64,000 nt of DNA from Cupriavidus taiwanensis LMG 19424 (lineage in GTDB: Bacteria > Pseudomonadota > Gammaproteobacteria > Burkholderiales > Burkholderiaceae), in the NCBI RefSeq assembly GCF_000069785.1, contig NC_010530.1, positions 1,296,001 through 1,360,000 on the forward strand, written 5' to 3'. A program made the translations under genes and the position numbers. Shown here one piece after another: positions 53,506 through 61,866 of this stretch. The notes beneath the pieces were generated by a model. That model made no database searches and had not been told where the DNA came from. It saw nothing but the letters and a program-made list of their open reading frames with translations. How positions within the stretch are numbered: position 1 is the stretch's first letter; every line of letters begins with the position of its first letter.

Positions 53506-53706
53506 TCAGTTGGTGCGCGAGGTCTGCTTGACGTCCTGCATCGCGCCCTGGACCAGGTTGGCCTTCTGCGTGTTGTGGGCCATCTCGCTGCTGACCACCG
53601 CGTTCTGGCGCGTCAGCGTGTCCTGCAGGCCCAGGATGTTCACCGAGAACTCCTGCGCTTTCTGCTGGATTTCCTGCATCTTGGCATTGAGGTCGACTTC
53701 AGCCAT
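53506..53706 (-). CDS. sctF: Probable T3SS needle subunit SctF
   Basis: 66 residues, starting MAEVDLNAKMQEIQQKAQEF and wholly helical in character, with no cysteine and no hydrophobic segment. AAGGAG precedes the ATG at 53706 by 6 bases. Needle proteins are small helical hairpins of 60-85 residues; this one is assigned by size, pattern and place between sctD and sctI. It is flanked on both sides by perfect hairpins. Another small secreted component is a less likely alternative. Confidence 0.7.
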   Translation of the reverse strand: MAEVDLNAKMQEIQQKAQEFSVNILGLQDTLTRQNAVVSSEMAHNTQKANLVQGAMQDVKQTSRTN

Positions 53707-53762
53707 GACAATCTCCTTCAGGTAGGTTGGCGTCATACACCTGCCCTCCGGGGGCAAGCGGC

Positions 53763-53784
53763 ATTTGCGCCCGCGGGCGCAAAT
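53763..53784. promoter_or_regulatory. Perfect hairpin between sctD and sctF
   Basis: A 22-bp perfect palindrome with arms ATTTGCGCCCG and its complement. A second small stem (TGCCC/GGGCA) lies between it and sctF. With the hairpin on the other side of sctF it isolates the needle gene within the operon transcript. Confidence 0.7.
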
Positions 53785-53811
53785 CCTGTGGCACGGCGCG
53801 CGCGTGCGCCA

Positions 53812-54948
53812 TCATCGCCGTGCCTGCGGCGGCACCGGGCTGTCCTTCAGCACCACGCCGTCCGCGTCGATCCGTTCGATCTCGGCGCCGTTCTTCAGCA
53901 CCGCCCCTTCGAAATAGCGCGCGCCGTTGGCCAGCTGCACCGAGCGCGTGCCGTTGCCGTCCTCGGTAATGCTGACCACGCGCGCGGGAAACACGCCCTG
54001 CCAGTTCTCCATGTGGCCGTCGCGCACCTGCCGGCGCCGGCTGTCGGCGGTCTCGCGATAATCGATCTTGTCCGACACCAGCACCCCCGGGTGCAGGTCC
54101 TCGATCACGCGCCGCACCTTGTCGCGACCCTGCACCGGGTCGGCGGTGCCGCTCAGCAGCACGCGGCCCTGGCCCTGGTAGGCGATGCCCACGCCGGGCT
54201 CGTCCAGATAGCGCTGGATATGCTCGATCAGGTCGTCGGCCGAGCGCACCTGCTGCTGCACGCCGCGGCCGAACGGCGCCAGCGCCTGCACGATGCGCTG
54301 CCGGTCCACGCGCGAATTGACGAAACCCTTGACCGTGACCGTGCCGTTGGGCAGCGACACCACCTCCAGTTCCGGGTACGCGGCCACGGTCTTGCGCACC
54401 GCGGCGGGGTCCGCCTGCTGCGTGCGCGGCGCCAGCCCGCCGTTGGCATAGGTGGCGGCGAGCCAGCCGGCGCCGACCAGCCCCGCCACGCCGGCCACGC
54501 CCAGCGCCGCCAGCAGCGCGCGCCCGGGCCGGCGCCCGCCCTGCTGCTGCGCGTCGGCGTCGCGCGCGGCGCGCCGGCCGGATTCGGCCCAGGCAAAGAG
54601 CGTGTCGGTCGCCTCCGACATGCCCGGCTGCGCGCGCAGCAACTCGACGTCGAGCGCGCCGATGGTGAGGATGTCGCCGCCCGCCAGCGCGAACGCGCGC
54701 TGCGTGGTGGCGCGGCCGTTGACAATGACCGCGGCCTCGCCGACGCGTTCGGCCGACACCGCCAGCTCGCCCACGTTCAGCACCAGGTGCCGCGGCTGCA
54801 CCTCGGCGCCGGGCACGCTGATGTCCACGTCCGCAGCTGTGCCGAGCACATTGGCGCCGCGCCGCAGCGTGACCTGGCGGCCGTAGACGTCGCCGCCGAG
54901 AAAGCGCAGGGTCCAGCCCGAGGCGTGAGAATCGCGCAGGTCGGCCAT
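53812..54948 (-). CDS. sctD: T3SS inner-membrane ring protein SctD with FHA domain
   Basis: 378 residues. An N-terminal cytoplasmic FHA-like domain (about 10-105, LGTAADVDISVPG and GRATTQRAFALAGGDILTIG) is followed by one transmembrane helix (about 148-168) and periplasmic ring-building domains (about 185-350). It forms the outer part of the inner-membrane ring and contacts SctC and SctK. The start overlaps the sctC stop by one base (TGATG). Confidence 0.92.
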   Translation of the reverse strand: MADLRDSHASGWTLRFLGGDVYGRQVTLRRGANVLGTAADVDISVPGAEVQPRHLVLNVGELAVSAERVGEAAVIVNGRATTQRAFALAGGDILTIGALDVELLRAQPGMSEATDTLFAWAESGRRAARDADAQQQGGRRPGRALLAALGVAGVAGLVGAGWLAATYANGGLAPRTQQADPAAVRKTVAAYPELEVVSLPNGTVTVKGFVNSRVDRQRIVQALAPFGRGVQQQVRSADDLIEHIQRYLDEPGVGIAYQGQGRVLLSGTADPVQGRDKVRRVIEDLHPGVLVSDKIDYRETADSRRRQVRDGHMENWQGVFPARVVSITEDGNGTRSVQLANGARYFEGAVLKNGAEIERIDADGVVLKDSPVPPQARR

Positions 54949-56690
54949 CAGCTCATCCCCGGGATCACCAGGCGCGGCGTCAGCAGGTAGAAGCGTTCCA
55001 TGTTGTTCTGGCGCTTCTCCTGGTACTTGAACAGGTTGCCGATGATCGGCACGTCCTGCAGCAGCGGCACGCCGGACGAGGCGTTGATCTTCTCTTCGGT
55101 GGTGTAGCCGGCGATCAGCAGGCTCTTGCCCTCTTCCACCATCGCCTGCGTGGTGATCGAGCGGCGCCGCACCACCGGGATGCGGTCGACGGTCTCGCCC
55201 GACAGGTTGCCGTCGGCGATGTCGATGGTCAGCATCACCGCGCGGTTCTGCTGCTCGTCCACCACCAGCGGGGTCACGCGCACCGCCGTGCCGGCGGTGA
55301 CGTTGAACAGCCCCGCATCCTGGAAGCCGTCGACGCGCACATAGAATTCCTGCAGGTTCTCCAGCGCGGCCTCGGTGTTGTCGAGCGTCAGCACCTTGGG
55401 CCGCGCGACGAAATTGGCCTGCCCGCGCTCGGCCAGCGCCTTGACGCGCGTCAGCAGGTAGCGGGTCACGTCGCTGCCGATGGCGCCGGTGAACTGCAGG
55501 CCGCTGCCGATGGTCGCGGCGGTGGTGCCCGCCTCATTGGCGAGATTGCCGAAGCTGAGCCCGGCGTTGCCGTTGCCGCCTCCCAGCTGCAGGTCGACAT
55601 GGGGCGTATGCAGGCGCCAGTCGACGCCCAGGCTGTCCAGGTCGGCCTGGCTGATGTCCATGATGGTGACCTCGATCTCCACCAGGCGCGGCTTGACGTC
55701 TAGCGATTCGATCAGGCGCCGGTATTGCGCCATCTTGTCCGGGGTGTCGCGCACGATCACCGCATTGAGGCGGGTATCGGCCTGGAACTGGGGCAGCTGG
55801 CCGCTGCCCCAGTTGTTCTGCATGCCAAGGCCCAGGCCGCCGCCGCCCATGGCATCGAGCATCTGCGACGGATCCGCGCTGGGAATGCCCATGCCGCTGC
55901 CGCCGCCCTCGCCCATGCGCAGCTTGGCCTGGCGCGTGGCGCCACGGCTGGTGCCCAGGCTTGGGCCGGTACCAGTGGCCAGCGTGCGGTTGCGTCCGTA
56001 CAGGTTGCGCAGCACCGTGACCACGCCGGGCACGGTCATCTCCTTGCCGGCGCGGTTGATGCGGAAGTCCGAGGCCCACGAGTACTTGAGCGGGAACAGC
56101 TGGATCTCGGCGCGCTCGTCGGCGATGGCGCGATCGTCCACCGCGCGCACCGCGGCGCGCACGGTCTCGACGTAACGCTTGGGGCCCGACACCATCAGCG
56201 TGCCTTCCGCATCGTTGATGGTGATGGGGTAGCGCGAATCAGGCACCTGCATGCGCTCGAGCGACTCGCGCAGGCGCGCGCCGGAGCCGCGCGCGATCGG
56301 CAGCACCTCGCTGCGCGCCTCGCTGGCGACGTCGATATACAGCAGCGAACCGTCGTAGTAGTAGGTCAGCCCGAACATCGAGCACACGCTCTTGAGCACG
56401 TGCTGCGCGGATTCATTGAACTTGCCGCTGATGGTCCCTTCCACCTTGGGATCGATCACCGCAGTGGTGCCCTGCGACGCGGTCAGCTCGCGCAGGAAGT
56501 CGGCCAGCCGCTTGTCGCTGGCCGAGGCCTGGAACGGCTTGTTGGGCCAGCGCAGGTCCGCCGCGCGCGCCGGCTGCGTGCCGACCAGCAGCGCGCCCGC
56601 CAGGCACAGCAGCCCTGCAGCGGTGCGCCATGCCGGCAAGCGCGTCGCGCGGCCAGTCGATCCGTGTTCCCCGTGGTGCCCCAGCATCAT
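54948..56690 (-). CDS. sctC: T3SS outer-membrane secretin SctC
   Basis: 580 residues with a signal peptide ending near TQPARA (about 44). N-terminal ring domains follow (SGKFNESAQHVLKSVCSMFGL, YPITINDAEGTLMVSGPKRYV), then the secretin core (VEIEVTIMDISQADLDSLG, VARPKVLTLDNTEA, VDRIPVVRRRSITTQAMVEEG and a final PLLQDVPIIGNLF). The length is close to YscC. The start is the first of two adjacent ATG codons at 56690. No pilotin gene is seen. Confidence 0.96.
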   Translation of the reverse strand: MMLGHHGEHGSTGRATRLPAWRTAAGLLCLAGALLVGTQPARAADLRWPNKPFQASASDKRLADFLRELTASQGTTAVIDPKVEGTISGKFNESAQHVLKSVCSMFGLTYYYDGSLLYIDVASEARSEVLPIARGSGARLRESLERMQVPDSRYPITINDAEGTLMVSGPKRYVETVRAAVRAVDDRAIADERAEIQLFPLKYSWASDFRINRAGKEMTVPGVVTVLRNLYGRNRTLATGTGPSLGTSRGATRQAKLRMGEGGGSGMGIPSADPSQMLDAMGGGGLGLGMQNNWGSGQLPQFQADTRLNAVIVRDTPDKMAQYRRLIESLDVKPRLVEIEVTIMDISQADLDSLGVDWRLHTPHVDLQLGGGNGNAGLSFGNLANEAGTTAATIGSGLQFTGAIGSDVTRYLLTRVKALAERGQANFVARPKVLTLDNTEAALENLQEFYVRVDGFQDAGLFNVTAGTAVRVTPLVVDEQQNRAVMLTIDIADGNLSGETVDRIPVVRRRSITTQAMVEEGKSLLIAGYTTEEKINASSGVPLLQDVPIIGNLFKYQEKRQNNMERFYLLTPRLVIPGMS

Positions 56691-56743
56691 GTCAGTTTGC
56701 TTGTCCGTTGTTCCTGCGTGGTTGCCTGCATGGATTCCGCCCC

Positions 56744-57010
56744 TTACAGGAAGGTCAGCGTGGTCTGCAGCGCGCGCTGCGCGAAGCGCATCACCTCGCC
56801 GCCCAGCCAGCCGCCCAGCAGCACCAGCGACACCAGCACCGCGATCAGCCGCGCCGAGGTGCCGATGCTCTGGTCCTGGATCTGCGTCACCGCCTGCAGC
56901 ACCGCCACCACCAGCGCCACCAGCGTGCCGATCAGCACCACCGGCAGCGTGACCCACAGCACCACCAGCAGCGCCTGGCGCGTGATGTCGAGGATGGTGT
57001 CGGCGCCCAT
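56744..57010 (-). CDS. sctS: T3SS export apparatus protein SctS (FliQ family)
   Basis: 88 residues with two transmembrane helices and the family segment AVLQAVTQIQDQSIG. It assembles with SctR and SctT into the export gate. It begins one base after the sctV stop codon. Confidence 0.96.
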   Translation of the reverse strand: MGADTILDITRQALLVVLWVTLPVVLIGTLVALVVAVLQAVTQIQDQSIGTSARLIAVLVSLVLLGGWLGGEVMRFAQRALQTTLTFL

Positions 57011-57011
57011 C

Positions 57012-59162
57012 TCACTCTCCGGCCGGGTTCTGGATCCAGCCCACCGGCACCAGCGTCACGTCTTCATCGACCTCCTGGTACGACAGCACGGGGATGCGCG
57101 GCGCGACCGGCTCGATCAGCCGCTTGATATAGCGGCGCACGTCGACGCTGACCACCACCACCACGCGTGCGGCGCCCGCCGCGCCCGCGGCGCCCGCCTT
57201 CTCGGCGGCCTTCTCCAGCAGCACGCGCAGCTGTTCGCGGATATCGCGCGTGACGTCGTGGCTGAGCAGCAGCAGGTTGCCGCGCGCCGCCTTTTCGATC
57301 GCGCCCTGCACGCGGGCTTCCAGCGCGGGCTCGAACAGCACCGCGTCGAGCGAGCGGTTGGCGCCGACATGGCGGCTGGTGATCAGGCGCCCCAGGTCCA
57401 CGCGCACCAGCTCGGTCAGCGCGATCGCGTCGGTTTCCTTGGGCGCCCAGGTCACCAGGCTTTCGAAAATGGTGCGCAGATTGCGGATCGGCACGCCCTC
57501 CTGCAGCAGCCGGCGCAGCACATCGGTGATGCGCTGCAGTGGCACCACGCGCGCCAGTTCCATTACCAGGTCCGGCGCCTCGGCCTGGATCACGTGGATC
57601 ATCGACTGCACGTCCTGGATACCCAGCAGCGGCGCCGCATGCTGCTTGATCACTGCGCCCACGTGGACCGCCAGCACTTCCTCGCACGACAGCGTGCGCA
57701 CGCCGTCGGCGGCGCCCGCCTCGGCCGGCACCCACACCACTTCCTGGAACGGGCCGAACGGCGCGCCGGCCTCCGCCAAGCCCTGGTCCACGCGCGCGCG
57801 GGCACCGGGCTCCAGCAGCCGCTTGCCAGGGCGCAGCACGCCGCCGGAAGCCACCACGTCCTGCACGCGGATCGCATACGCATCGCGCTCGGCCAGCGCG
57901 CGGTGCTGGATGCGCAGGCGCGGGAACACCATGCCCAGCTCGGCTTCGACCTCGCCCTTGGCGGTGGTCATGCGCTGCTCGAACAGCCGCAGGTCGATGC
58001 GCCCGCGCAGCGCTTCGTCCAGCTCCAGCGCCAGTGCCGGCGCCACCGCGGCCTGGGTGCCGGCCGCGGCAGCGGCTTCACCCGCGTCGGCCATCTCGAT
58101 CCAGGTGACGGTGCCGGTGCTGCGCTGCGCGCGGCGCAGCAGCAGGTAGCCGCCGCCGGCCACCACCAGCGCCATCAGCCCGAAGGTCCACTTGGGAAAG
58201 CCCGGTACCACCAGGAACACCGCAATGGCAAGGCCCGATACCACCAGTGCCTTGGGCTGGGCCAGGATCTGCTTGCCGATGACCTCGCCCAGGTTGGGCG
58301 AGCGGGTGCGCTCTTCATCGGACGAGACCCGGGTGATCACCACCCCGGCGGCGATGGAGACCAGCAGCGACGGGATCTGCGACACCATGCCGTCGCCGAT
58401 GGTCAGGATGGCATAGCGCTGCAGCGCCTCGCCGATGCTCATGTCCTTCATCAGCGTGCCGATGGTGATGCCCGCCAGGATATTGACCAGCGCGATCACC
58501 ACGCCGGCAATGGCGTCGCCCTTGACGAACTTCATCGCGCCGTCCATGGCGCCGTGCAGCTGGCACTCCTGCTCGAGCGCGCGGCGGCGCTCCTGCGCCT
58601 GGCCGGCGCTGATGGTGCCGGCGCGCACGTCGGCGTCGATGCTCATCTGCTTGCCCGGCATCGCATCCAGCGCAAAGCGCGCGCCCACCTCGGCGACGCG
58701 CTCCGAGCCCTTGGCGATGACGATGAACTGCACGATGGCGATGATCAGGAACACCACGCCGCCGACCACCACGTTGTTGCCGACGATCAGCTTGCCGAAG
58801 GTATCGATGATGTGGCCGGCGTCGGCGTGCAGCAGGATCAGCTTGGTCGACGCAATGTTCAGCGACAGCCGGAACAGCGTGGTGAACAGCAGCAGCGACG
58901 GGAACGTCGACAGCGACAGCGCCGACGGGATATAGGTGGCGACGATCAGCAGGGTCAGGCTCATGCCCAGATTGATCGTCAGCAGCAGATCCAGCAGGAA
59001 GGTCGGCAGCGGCAGCACGAACAGCGCGATCACGGCAAACAGCAGCAGCGTCAGCGCCAGGTCTGACTGGCGCGACGCCGCCGCCGCCATCTGCTGCAGC
59101 CCCGGCGCGCCCGCGCCGAGGCTGCGCGGGAACGCTGGGAGGTTTGCCGGGAGTTTCGCCAT
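57012..59162 (-). CDS. sctV: T3SS major export apparatus protein SctV (FlhA family)
   Basis: 716 residues. The N-terminal half has about eight helices with the family blocks INLGMSLTLLIVATYIP, LFRLSLNIASTKLIL, RFALDAMPGKQMSIDADV and QRYAILTIGDGMVSQIP. The C-terminal cytoplasmic domain (about 360-716) forms the nonameric ring that receives substrates. Start ATG 59162 follows AAGGACG. It is the first gene of the 13-gene minus-strand sct operon, with a CTACG-type element 58 bp upstream. Confidence 0.97.
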   Translation of the reverse strand: MAKLPANLPAFPRSLGAGAPGLQQMAAAASRQSDLALTLLLFAVIALFVLPLPTFLLDLLLTINLGMSLTLLIVATYIPSALSLSTFPSLLLFTTLFRLSLNIASTKLILLHADAGHIIDTFGKLIVGNNVVVGGVVFLIIAIVQFIVIAKGSERVAEVGARFALDAMPGKQMSIDADVRAGTISAGQAQERRRALEQECQLHGAMDGAMKFVKGDAIAGVVIALVNILAGITIGTLMKDMSIGEALQRYAILTIGDGMVSQIPSLLVSIAAGVVITRVSSDEERTRSPNLGEVIGKQILAQPKALVVSGLAIAVFLVVPGFPKWTFGLMALVVAGGGYLLLRRAQRSTGTVTWIEMADAGEAAAAAGTQAAVAPALALELDEALRGRIDLRLFEQRMTTAKGEVEAELGMVFPRLRIQHRALAERDAYAIRVQDVVASGGVLRPGKRLLEPGARARVDQGLAEAGAPFGPFQEVVWVPAEAGAADGVRTLSCEEVLAVHVGAVIKQHAAPLLGIQDVQSMIHVIQAEAPDLVMELARVVPLQRITDVLRRLLQEGVPIRNLRTIFESLVTWAPKETDAIALTELVRVDLGRLITSRHVGANRSLDAVLFEPALEARVQGAIEKAARGNLLLLSHDVTRDIREQLRVLLEKAAEKAGAAGAAGAARVVVVVSVDVRRYIKRLIEPVAPRIPVLSYQEVDEDVTLVPVGWIQNPAGE

Positions 59163-59219
59163 CGTCCTTGCCGGTGGAATCAGTGGGCGCAGTGTATGGC
59201 TGGCCCCGCACAGCGACCA

Positions 59220-59237
59220 GTACCGAGGATTCGTAGC
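59220..59237 (-). promoter_or_regulatory. CTACG-type activator site of the sctV operon
   Basis: Read towards sctV: GCTACGAATCCTCGGTAC, 58 bp from the start codon. TACACT, a 4-of-6 match to a -10 element, begins 23 bases after it. That places the site over the -35 region, as for class II activators. Confidence 0.6.
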
Positions 59238-59290
59238 GCACGCCGCACATCGCGCCTGCACCGCCCGCGCCGGGCGGTTGCCCGCGCCGG

Positions 59291-59308
59291 CCTACAAGGC
59301 CTCGTAGT
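59291..59308 (+). promoter_or_regulatory. CTACA-type activator site of sctQR
   Basis: CCTACAAGGCCTCGTAGT lies 58 bp from the sctQ start, mirroring the sctV site. TATCGT (4 of 6 to a -10 element) begins exactly 23 bases after it. The centre is a nearly perfect CTAC...GTAG dyad. Confidence 0.6.
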
Positions 59309-59365
59309 GGACGTGGCTGCACCCCGCTGCTTATCGTTGCGTCTCGAGCAACCGAGCCGCCCAAC

Positions 59366-60565
59366 ATGTCCTTCGTCCTGCATCGCCCCGGCCGCGATCC
59401 GTCCGCCCAGGCGCCCGCCGCGGCCCTGCCCGGCAGCGCCGCGCGCGTGCTGGTGCATAGCGCGCAGGCGGCGGCACGGCTGGCCACGGCGGGGCTCGAT
59501 GCCACGCCGGCGCTGCCGCATATGGAGCCTGATACCGCGCGGCTGTCCGGCTGGCTGGCCTGCCGCGCGGCCGCCGTGCCGGTGCGGGCGGGCGGGCACG
59601 ACTGGCAACTGCGTTTTGTCCCCGCGGACCCGGAGATCGCGGCGCGGCCCGGTGCCGGCTATGCCTTCACCTTTGGCGCCAGCCACGGCGTGCTGCGCTG
59701 GGATGTGGCCAGCGAACGGCTGCTGCTTGCGGCGCCCGGCGCCGCCGAAGCGCTACCTGCGCTGCTGCGCTACGCGCTGATGGCAGACGGGCTGGCCGAA
59801 GCGGTGGCGGCACTGGGCCATGCCGTGCCCGACGCGTTCAGCTGGCAGCCCGATGGCGCCCGTGCGCAGGCATTGGCTGCGGCCCATGCCTTTGGCTTCG
59901 AGCTGTGGCGTGTCGCACCCCCGGCGCGGCTGCGCGGCACGCTGCAGCTGGACCAGCCCGAACGCCTCGCGGCGCTGCCCGCGGGGGTGCCCGCACAAGC
60001 GCCGGCGTGGATGGAGTGCCTGCCGGTGCCGATCGCCGTACGCATCGGCACCACGCGGCTGGCGCTGGGCGAGATGCACGGCATCGAGCCCGGCGACATC
60101 GTCGGCATCGACGACTGGCATTCGCAGGGCAGCGCGCTGGTGGTGCGCTGTACCACCGGCCGCCACGGCCCGGGCTGGACCGCGCTGGCCGAGGGCCGGC
60201 GGCTGCTGGTGCAGGCGGGCGCCGATAGTACGGACAGTACGGACGTTTCAAACGGAGCGCATATGGAAGAGCAAGACCCCGCACGACAGTCCCAGCCCAT
60301 TCCCCATCCGGACGCGGCGCAGCCGCCGCTGTCGCGGCTGGACCAGCTGGAGGTGACGCTGCGCTTTGAGGTGGGCGACGTCGCGGTGCCGCTGGCCGAG
60401 CTGCGTGCGGTGGCCCCGGGCTATGTGTTCGAGCTGCCGCAGCCGCTCAAGCAGAGCGAGGTGCGCATCGTCGCCAACGGCAACCGCATCGGCACCGGCA
60501 CCCTGATCGCGGTCGGCAACCGGCTGGGCGTGCGCATCACCACCTTTGCCGGCGGCGACGCATGA
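59366..60565 (+). CDS. sctQ: T3SS sorting platform protein SctQ (two SpoA domains)
   Basis: 399 residues. A variable N-terminal part (1-210) is followed by SpoA domain 1 (about 218-290, IAVRIGTTRLALGEMHGIEPG) and SpoA domain 2 (about 326-395, VTLRFEVGDVAVPLAELRAV and GTLIAVGNRLGVRI). It forms the cytoplasmic pods that dock the ATPase. It is the first gene on the plus strand, divergent from sctV. An internal in-frame start at 60263 may yield the second SpoA domain alone. Confidence 0.9.
   Translation: MSFVLHRPGRDPSAQAPAAALPGSAARVLVHSAQAAARLATAGLDATPALPHMEPDTARLSGWLACRAAAVPVRAGGHDWQLRFVPADPEIAARPGAGYAFTFGASHGVLRWDVASERLLLAAPGAAEALPALLRYALMADGLAEAVAALGHAVPDAFSWQPDGARAQALAAAHAFGFELWRVAPPARLRGTLQLDQPERLAALPAGVPAQAPAWMECLPVPIAVRIGTTRLALGEMHGIEPGDIVGIDDWHSQGSALVVRCTTGRHGPGWTALAEGRRLLVQAGADSTDSTDVSNGAHMEEQDPARQSQPIPHPDAAQPPLSRLDQLEVTLRFEVGDVAVPLAELRAVAPGYVFELPQPLKQSEVRIVANGNRIGTGTLIAVGNRLGVRITTFAGGDA
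60263..60565 (+). CDS. Possible internally translated SctQ C-terminal fragment
   Basis: An in-frame ATG (MEEQDPARQ) 5 bases after GGAG (60254-60257) falls in the linker just before SpoA domain 2 and would give 100 residues. Several T3SS and flagellar switch proteins make such a short form, which pairs with the full-length protein. Confidence 0.5.
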   Translation: MEEQDPARQSQPIPHPDAAQPPLSRLDQLEVTLRFEVGDVAVPLAELRAVAPGYVFELPQPLKQSEVRIVANGNRIGTGTLIAVGNRLGVRITTFAGGDA

Positions 60566-60608
60566 GCCACGGCAGGCCGCCTCTTCCCGTTCCGCCCGGG
60601 TGCATGCG

Positions 60609-61268
60609 ATGAACAGCGGACTCTACAATCCGGTCCTGATCCTGACCATCATCCTGACGTTCGGCATTGCGCCCTTCGTCGCGCTGATGGTGACCAGCTA
60701 CACCAAGCTGGTGATCGTGTTCGGCCTGCTGCGCGCCGCGCTGGGCCTGCAGCAGGTGCCGCCGAACATGGTCCTGAACGGCATCGCCATCATCCTGACC
60801 GCCTACATCATGGCGCCGATCGGCTCCGATGCCTTCGACGCCATCAAGCGCCGCGCCGACGCCAACGCCGCCTTCAACGTCAACGACGTGGTCACCGTCT
60901 ACGACGCGGTCAGCGGCCCACTCAAGGAATTCCTGGTCAAGCACACCGAGGAGCGCAACCGCACCTTCTTCGTTCAGTCGGCCAAGCGCATCTGGCCCGA
61001 GGGCCGCGCCGACGACCTCAAGTCAGACGACATGATGGTGCTGATCCCCAGCTTCACGCTGTCCGAGCTGACCCGGGCGTTCCAGATCGGCTTCGTGGTC
61101 TACCTGGTATTCGTGGTGGTGGACCTGATCGTCGCCGCCATCCTGCTGGCGCTGGGCATGTCGATGGTGGCGCCGACCACGATCTCGGTGCCGTTCAAGC
61201 TGCTGCTGTTCGTGATGCTGGAGGGGTGGACGCAGCTGATCCAGGGGCTGGTGCTGTCGTATCGGTGA
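60609..61268 (+). CDS. sctR: T3SS export apparatus protein SctR (FliP family)
   Basis: 219 residues with about four membrane helices. Family blocks are TSYTKLVIVFGLLRAALGLQ, NMVLNGIAIILT and the C-terminal LIPSFTLSELTRAFQIGF with SMVAPTTISVPFKLLLFV. SctR forms the core of the export gate. The ATG at 60609 lies 43 bp after the sctQ stop. It is separated from sctS/T/U, which are on the other strand. Confidence 0.96.
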   Translation: MNSGLYNPVLILTIILTFGIAPFVALMVTSYTKLVIVFGLLRAALGLQQVPPNMVLNGIAIILTAYIMAPIGSDAFDAIKRRADANAAFNVNDVVTVYDAVSGPLKEFLVKHTEERNRTFFVQSAKRIWPEGRADDLKSDDMMVLIPSFTLSELTRAFQIGFVVYLVFVVVDLIVAAILLALGMSMVAPTTISVPFKLLLFVMLEGWTQLIQGLVLSYR

Positions 61269-61282
61269 GGGTGGGTGAGTCG

Positions 61283-61801
61283 CTAGCCCTTCACCTCAAA
61301 TGACTCGTGATACCTGACTACACCTGAGGGCACGTGCGGGCCCAGCGCAATGGCTTGAAAGTACTCCGCCGGAACCCCGGGTAGTACGAGCGATGACTGT
61401 GCCGAAAATCCAAAGCGGGAATAGTAGGCCGGTTCTCCGAGTACTACGCAGCCTTGCGCGCCGGACTGTCTGAGGCGATCCAGGGCCGCACGGATGAGCT
61501 GCGAGCCAACCCCAATGCCTTGCTGAGCAGGCAGCACCGATACCGGACCCAGTCCGTACCATCGCGCACTTCCGTCTGAGATTTCGATCGGGGAGATGGC
61601 GACATGCCCGACAACCTGGCCAGACAGTTCCGCGACAAGCGAGATCTCCAACTGTCCGGCCGCCCTCAGGGCCGCGATGATCAATGGTTCCGTGCCACTG
61701 GAGTGGGTGGCGACGGCGAAGGCGGCCTGTGTCACCTCGGTAATTGCGTGTGCGTCGTCCGGACGCTCGCTCCTGATCAGGAGCGCATCAGTCGTGGTCA
61801 T
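61283..61801 (-). CDS. GNAT-family N-acetyltransferase (YhbS-like)
   Basis: 172 residues with the acetyl-CoA-binding region LGPVSVLPAQQGIGVGSQLI (about 87-106; the RxxGxG motif appears as QQGIGVG) and GCVVLGEPAYYSRFGF, typical of YhbS-type acetyltransferases. The substrate is unknown. It converges with sctR; the stop codons are 14 bp apart. It marks the right border of the T3SS cluster. Confidence 0.85.
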   Translation of the reverse strand: MTTTDALLIRSERPDDAHAITEVTQAAFAVATHSSGTEPLIIAALRAAGQLEISLVAELSGQVVGHVAISPIEISDGSARWYGLGPVSVLPAQQGIGVGSQLIRAALDRLRQSGAQGCVVLGEPAYYSRFGFSAQSSLVLPGVPAEYFQAIALGPHVPSGVVRYHESFEVKG

Positions 61802-61866
61802 TCAGTTTCCTAGAGTCGATACGCATGGAAGCCCAACCGAAAGGCACTGAGTCTTGTGCTGAACGC

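Noticed and set aside
59163..59365. Ralstonia-type hrp box (TTCG-N16-TTCG) in the T3SS promoter region
   Set aside because: Only one TTCG is present on the plus strand in this gap; no pair with the right spacing was found on either strand.
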